Positions 58,424 to 64,000 of a stretch of DNA of 64,000 nt are shown here, piece by piece (within the stretch, counting starts at the first letter, position 1; every line of letters starts with the position of its first letter). The DNA is taken from the NCBI GenBank assembly GCA_963930655.1, contig OZ005609.1, positions 11,328,501 through 11,392,500 of the forward strand, given 5' to 3'. The stretch is from Myrica gale (lineage: Eukaryota > Streptophyta > Magnoliopsida > Fagales > Myricaceae). Both the position numbers and the translations under genes were made by a program. The notes under the pieces were generated by a model. The model saw only the letters and a program-made list of their open reading frames with translations, was not told the DNA's origin and did no database searches.

Positions 58424-61400
58424 CTCCCCCTCAAGTTGGATCATAAATGTTGATCATGCCCACCTTCCACCTTCTCCTTGATAAAATGTTTGTCCACTTC
58501 TATATGCTTGGTCCGATCATGCTGACCTGGATTGAGAGAGATGTTGATTGCAGATTTGTTATCGCAATAGAGTTTGACTGGAAGTTTTACAGTGATGTGT
58601 AGTTCTTCTAACAATCTATTTAGCCAAATCCCTTCACTTATACCTTGTGACACAGCTCTAAAATCAGCTTTAGCACTGCTTTTGGCCACTACATTTTGTT
58701 TCTTACTTCTCCAAGTCACCAAGTTTCCCCATACATAAGTGCAATATCCGGTAAGACCGTCTATCTTAATTTGCACCTGCCCAGTCAGCATCTATGAAGA
58801 CTTTTACTCCTTTGCTTTGCTTTCTTCTTGTAGAATAGCCCCTTCCCCAAGGAACCCTTGAGATATCTAAGGATTTTGTAAACAACTTCTTAGTGAGCTT
58901 ACCACACTTACTGCAAATGCAATGTCAAGTCTAGTGTGTGATAGGTAGATTAGCTTGCTGACTAGTCTTTGATATCTGGATTTCTAGACTGGGTTTCCAA
59001 CGTCTTCTACTTTTCTTTCTGCTTCAATAGGTGTGCCAGTTTGTTTACATCCAAGCATGCCAGTCATGGTTAAAAGATCAAGAACATATTTTCGTAGAGA
59101 GATACTAATACCCCTTTTTGATCTAGCGACTTCCATTCCCAGAAAATATGGCATCTGTCCCAAATCTTTTACTTCAAATTCAGTTGCTACAACTTTCTTC
59201 AGTTTCTCCATCTCCACTATACCATCTCTGGTTAGGATTATGTCATCGACATATACAATTAGAATCGTCTTCCTTCCATCTTTAGATTGGTGGAAGAATA
59301 TAGTGTGGTTTGACTGCTCCTGCTAATATCCTTGATTCTTTATCACTTTTGTAAATCTATCAATCCATACTCTGGGTGACTATTTCAGACCATACAAAGA
59401 CTTATCTAGTTTACATACCTGGTTTTCTTCACCCTCTTTACAAAAACCTAGTGGTGTTGTCATTAATACTTCTTTTTCTAGTTCGCCATTTAGGAATGTG
59501 TTCTTGATGTCAAGCTGTTTGAGAGGTCAATCCAGATTTACTACTAACGACAAAAGAACTCGAATTGTATTCAACTTTGCCATAAGTGCAAAGGTCTATG
59601 TGTAGTCAATGCCCTGGGTTTGTGTATACCCTTTTGTAACAAGTCAGACTTTGTATCGTTCTATCATCCCATCCGCATTATATTTCAAATTAAAGACTCA
59701 TTTGTAGCCAGTGGGTTTCTTGCCTCTGTAAATCCATCACCTCTAAGTTTCATTTCTTCCATTATTGCTTCTTTCAATTTTGGAACCTCCAAGGCCTCCT
59801 GAATATTCCTTGGAATGTCTACACTATCAAGGTTAGAAGTTAAAGCACGAAACCTTGCAGATAGAGCATTATAAAATATGAATTTGGAGATAGGATGGAG
59901 AGCACATTACCAAGTTGGTTTTCTTAGAGCAATAAGTAAGTCAGTATCAAGAGATTTAGACTTACAGGAATTGGAAAGAGACTCATGGAGACTTGCAGCT
60001 ATCACCGGTTCCATCTCTCTTGGTGCCTCAGGTGTGAGATGATCCTTGTACCTTGATTTCGGTTTCCTAGAATAGACAAGTATCTCCTTCACATTTTGTT
60101 GGTCTACATCTCCCTCTAAGATACAGTTTTCTTCTATAGATGACATATTAGAATGGGGGTTAAGACGAAATTAGTGTTTGGGACCAGTTCAGAAGGAGAG
60201 ATATTGAAGACCAAAAATCGAGCTTCTTCACTCACAGCTCCCCCTGAAGAGAGGACTTTTGGAAATAATGAGTGTGTTAAAAAAAGGTAACGTCATGGCT
60301 AACAAATCTTTTTTATGGATGGTTCATAACATTTGTAGCCTTTCTGAGTAGGAGAGTACTCAATGAAATCACATTTAAGAGCTCTAAAATCCAACTTGCT
60401 ATGACGATAGGAATAAACATGAACAAAGGAGGTACAACCAAACACTTCGATAGGGAGACTCGAGCAGAGACGTGACGTAGTGAAACAATTCTGGAATTTT
60501 TGGAGAGATGTCTCGAAAGAGAGAACACAGCTAGGCATTCTATTAATGAGGTAGGTAGATGTCAAAATTGCATCACCCCAGAACATTTTTGGCATATTTG
60601 TAGTAAACATCAAGGCACAAGCAACCTTAAGGAGGTGGTATTTTTGCGTTCGGCAACTCCATTTTGTTGGGGAGTTTCGACACATGAACTTTGGCGAATC
60701 ATCCCATGTTTTTGAAGATAATCTCCCAAGATAGTATTGAAGTATTCTGTCCATTATCAGTGAGCAAGATTTTGATTTGCGTCTGGAATTGTGTTTGAAC
60801 CATTGAATAAAAATTGATAAATACAAACCGAACATCTGTTTTTTTTGTTTCAAGAGATTAACCCAGCAAACTCGAGTATGATCGTTAATAAATGTAACAA
60901 ACCATTTCGAGTGAGTACGATTAAAAATGCGAAAATGACCCCATAAATCACTATGAATCATTGTGAATGGTTAGGATAGTTTGTATATGGATTGAGGGAC
61001 TGAAGTACGGTAATGTTTTCCAAGTTCACAGATTTCACATTGAAAATCAAAGGATTGGTTATTCGAAAAATTGGAAGGAAACAGACATCTCAGATATTGA
61101 GAATTGGGATGATCCATTCTAAAATGCCATAATAAAATATCATTATTTCTAGGGACAAATGTAGAGTAAAAAATTGCAATTTGACCTTGTTCACTCACAT
61201 CAGCCTCTTTAAAGTAGTAAAGTGTCTCATAATAGTTAGCACTACCAATTTTCTTCCCCGATGATAGGTCCTGAAACACATAGTGAGAGGAAAGAAATTT
61301 AGCAGAGTAATTGGAGTTTTTTGTCCACTACCTAATACATAGTAAATTGCAAGAAAATTTTGGAACATGAAGGAAATATGTGAGCGTTATAGAGTCGGAG

Positions 61401-62460
61401 ATTCGAATACTCCCTTTTCCTGCAACATATGACAATGATGTATTTGTAATTTTTACTTTAAGATTGTCATCACAAGGTGAGTAAGAGGAGAAGAGATGGT
61501 ACGAATCAGTCATCTGATCAAAAGCGCATGAGTCAATAATCTACGGATTTTTGGATCGAGAGGTACTCAAAGCGCTTAAAAAATTACCTTTGTGTGCTAA
61601 GAAACTGGAAAAGACATTTTGGGATGACTGACCGGATATTTGGAGGCTAGAAAAGATTTTGTATAGTTGTTCCAACTGTTCAGGATTAAACGCATTATTA
61701 GAAAAGGTGTTGTTTTCCGCCTGGGGTTTCTTGGCGAGATTAGCTTGGTAGCCATGATTTCGGTTGATCTACATTGGTTTCCAATCTGTCGGCCTCCCAT
61801 GTAGCTCCTAGCAGGTGTTCTTTGTATGGCCATATTTGCGGCAATGATCACACCAAAGGTGACTCTTTTGCTGCCTTGGGCCGAACCCAACTTTGGGTCC
61901 TTTAGATATTAAGGTTGACATCTTAGGCCCACTCGGCCTAGTAGACATATTCTCTGTCAGCATCACTTTGCATCAATTATCTTCTTGCCTTATTTCTGAA
62001 AATACTTCACGCGTTGAAGGCAGAGGACGTCACCCGAGTATTCTGCCTCTAACGTCGTCCAGATCGCGGTTGAGGCCAGTGAGAAACTCGTACTCGTTCA
62101 TTTTCGAGTTTCTTCTTATACCAAATGCTGTCTTTGGAACACTCTCACTCTTCATCAAAGCTCAGATCGATCACGAGCTTTGCTTCGGTCAATGGTGGTT
62201 GTTTTATCTCGTCAGTAAGATAACCCAGCTTTGCTTTGCCATCGATCACGAGCTTAATAGATTGAGCTCATTCAAGAAAAAATTTCCATTCAGTTTCTCC
62301 ATCGTGAGTTGAAATGACAAATTGTTGAGTCCACTTAAGCCCATGGTGGAGATAGCTGATGTCTCACTAGCAGAAGTTTCAAAGGTTACCAACCTTTTGT
62401 TGTTGATAGTGGCTTCAGTCATTGATAGCTAGGGTTAGAGGTAACCTCACTCTGATACCA

Positions 62461-62832
62461 TGAAAACAGAATAATGTTTTTTGTATTGAATGAATAATTT
62501 TGTACAAGTCGTACTCTCTAATTATAATACAATCGAGGTAAAATAAAAGGAAAGAATAATATCCTAATTTAAGAGTGAGAAACTGTCTAAATAAGGTCTA
62601 AGTGATCTCTTGTCAATCTATTCCCCTAATCACTCGGGATCAGCCCTACGCTTGCTTTCACTCGCCGCATTCTGGCCTTCCTGCTTCAAACTCACCTACA
62701 TATGCTAGGAACGAGGAGTTCCGAGCTAAGTACGACGCGAGTACTTTAACCACCTTGCTTGGAAAGGCCTTCCTTTCACCAGGGCAATAAAGCGCCTCAC
62801 TTTCTTGCTTGTTATTAATCGGGATTTCAACA
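62461..62832 (-). repeat. 5' LTR of the inner Copia, with a foreign insert
   Basis: It matches the 3' LTR over its first ~174 and last ~19 bases. Between them lies an extra segment at about 62635-62813 that the other LTR lacks. Confidence 0.88.
62635..62813. other. ~179 bp GC-richer insert in the 5' LTR of the inner Copia
   Basis: The insert starts CGGGATCAGCCCTACGC and ends TTTCTTGCTTG. Its base composition (near 50% GC) is unlike the surrounding AT-rich LTR. It has no inverted ends and no clear target duplication, so it is not an obvious transposon. Organelle DNA or filler DNA from break repair are the likely sources; I cannot tell which. Confidence 0.6.
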
Positions 62833-63250
62833 AATATCATTGTCAAATGGCATAAATCTCTACGGCCAACTTAAATCTACCCTCTGTTACAGGTTCTATT
62901 TCTTCTCCTAATCTATATCCTTTCTCTTCTTATGTTTCATAGTCCAATTTATCACCTTCTCATAGAGTTTATTCCTTAGCTGTTTCTAGCCATGTCGAAC
63001 CTAAGTTTATCATGAATCTATGAAATCCTCGGAATGGAGAGAAACAATGCAAGTTGAGATAATAGCTCTTGAACTCAATAACACTTGGGTCTTAACTGAA
63101 TTACCTCTTGGTAAAACTGTAATCGGTTGCAAATGAGTGCATAAATTTAAGTTCCGAACTGATGAGACACTTGAGAGATACAAGGCAAAGCTTGTTTCAA
63201 AGGGTTATACACAACAGGAAGGGGTTGATTTTTTTCAACACTTTTCTGTG

Positions 63251-64000
63251 AGTATTTATACGTGTAGGTATCTGTGTGTTTGTATGTAATTGTATAAATT
63301 ATGGATTCATGATTAAAGGGGACCTAAACCTTCTTTATTAAATGTAGAAAATAAAAAATAGAAAGTAAAGACAACTATTACAACCCTAAATTCCTAATAC
63401 CCAACTCAAAGTAAGTCTATAAATTCTAAACCTAATTTCTCGTTGCCCAACTCAATCCTGTAAAAAACTGAAAACTCATCAAGAATAAAATACACTTTGC
63501 ACACATATTATCAACCTCTTACAATGTGATATTATCCATCCCACTTTTTTTCTTTTTCTTTTTTTTTCTAGGTTGATATTATCCATCCCTCGATGGATCA
63601 TATATATATATAGCAATGTGGTATCCATGTAGCGGAACTGGGAGTTATAGCTTGGGAGGACGCCAAGATAATAATATTTTATAACTAAGTCCATATTTTT
63701 TCCACCAAGTTAATCTGTTATTGTACAAAGAAATTAATGGGTTTTTTTTTCTCTTACTAAGTTTGTGAATCATAGATAAAGTTAAATAAATTTTGTAGAT
63801 AGAAAAGGAACAAAAAAAACTAATGACAGTTATAAATTTCGTTAGTTTATAACGTTTTCTCCGTTTAAGTTTATTAATCTCCATTCTAATTGTAATCTAT
63901 TTCATCCTTGAGCTATTAAAAACTCAAAATAAACACCCTTTGATAATCTACTCCTATTTACTACTTGTTGTCTATTTTAACCAACTCGTGAAGATGCATG
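63251..64000. other. AT-rich sequence after the Copia nest
   Basis: No gene. Short TA repeat at 63602-63612 and T-rich runs at 63545-63570. Minus-strand open frames here are A/T-driven and have no domain. Confidence 0.5.

Larger units (their letters stand above)
58227..62832 (-). mobile_element. Copia element on the minus strand, inserted in the outer Copia
   Basis: Fossil. Target duplication AATAT (58222-58226 and 62833-62837). The 3' LTR is 58227-58423 (197 bp) and the 5' LTR is 62461-62832 (372 bp, because it carries an insert). Primer site TGGTATCAGAG next to the 5' LTR; polypurine tract AACTTGAGGGGGAG next to the 3' LTR. Minus-strand parts in order: gag (about 61600-62430), protease-type (61330-61560), GAG-pre-integrase and integrase (60300-61280, DILLWHFRMDHPNSQYL), reverse transcriptase (about 58980-59900, VKDLGQMPYFLGMEVARSK) and RNase H (58441-58800, KLYCDNKSAINISLNPGQHD). 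It is broken at several points. LTRs differ at roughly 8%, suggesting about 3 million years at 1.3e-8 per site per year. Confidence 0.92.
55089..63250 (+). mobile_element. Old plus-strand Copia remnant (outer element of a nest)
   Basis: Fossil. Pieces in order: gag zinc knuckle (near 55265, CTYCGKLGHTIDKCYRL), protease-type region (about 55660-55850), GAG-pre-integrase (near 56040, LWHYRLGHLSDSRL), a MULE insertion at 56353-57410, integrase pieces (57420-58220, with VHLINRIPTPLL and FLGYPNGIKGYKL), then, after an inserted Copia (58227-62832), the start of reverse transcriptase (63020-63245, with [20 protein letters not shown]). LTRs are not seen in the window. It is broken at many points and older than both insertions. 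Confidence 0.8.

Noticed and set aside
58441-58791. Open frame as an independent host gene
   Set aside because: KLYCDNKSAINISLNPGQHD is Copia RNase H and lies between the LTRs of the inner element.

Overview
The window is nuclear DNA of a flowering plant, probably a eudicot. It is AT-rich and gene-poor, its genes carry spliceosomal introns, and most of it is old and young transposable elements. Two host genes can be reconstructed with confidence. On the minus strand (250..9350) lies nearly all of the nuclear gene for chloroplast ribosome recycling factor (RRF). Ten coding exons keep phase throughout, and a very short last exon probably lies beyond the left edge. On the plus strand (20180..21678) lies a complete two-exon patatin-like gene of the pPLAIII group. 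The species cannot be told from the sequence; a woody eudicot is only a guess.

Layout. 1-9.4 kb: RRF, with a same-strand L1-type LINE remnant in intron 6 and a Mutator-like element (MULE) in intron 4. 9.9-14.6 kb: an old Copia-type LTR element on the minus strand, with a ~62 bp repeat array in one LTR. 14.6-20 kb: AT-rich intergenic DNA with MITE-like inverted repeats and a possible LTR relic. 20-21.8 kb: pPLAIII. 22-28 kb: intergenic DNA with a striking nested-palindrome element and a 399 bp non-autonomous hAT element with an 8 bp target duplication. 28.1-31.0 kb: a CACTA-type element holding intron-bearing pieces of a PP2A catalytic-subunit gene. 34.6-42.0 kb: a very young gag-only Copia-type element with nearly identical 1.57 kb LTRs and a 5 bp target duplication. 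43.1-43.5 kb: a hairpin element with a 164 bp internal duplication.

44.9-50.1 kb holds two hAT-type elements of one family. The first carries an NHP2 (H/ACA snoRNP) exon and has a MULE inserted in it. The second carries hAT transposase C-terminal sequence and a receptor-like-kinase fragment that was itself hit by a 166 bp MITE. 52.7-55.1 kb holds an LTR fragment, a piece of a NIN-like protein gene (PB1 domain) and a MULE end. 55.1-63.2 kb is a nest: an old plus-strand Copia interrupted by a MULE (9 bp target duplication) and by a minus-strand Copia (5 bp target duplication), whose own LTR carries a ~179 bp foreign insert.

The most notable theme is repeated trapping of host gene fragments by different DNA transposons (CACTA, hAT twice, and perhaps MULEs) within about 30 kb. 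At least two fragments keep intact splice sites, so the capture was of genomic DNA rather than mRNA.
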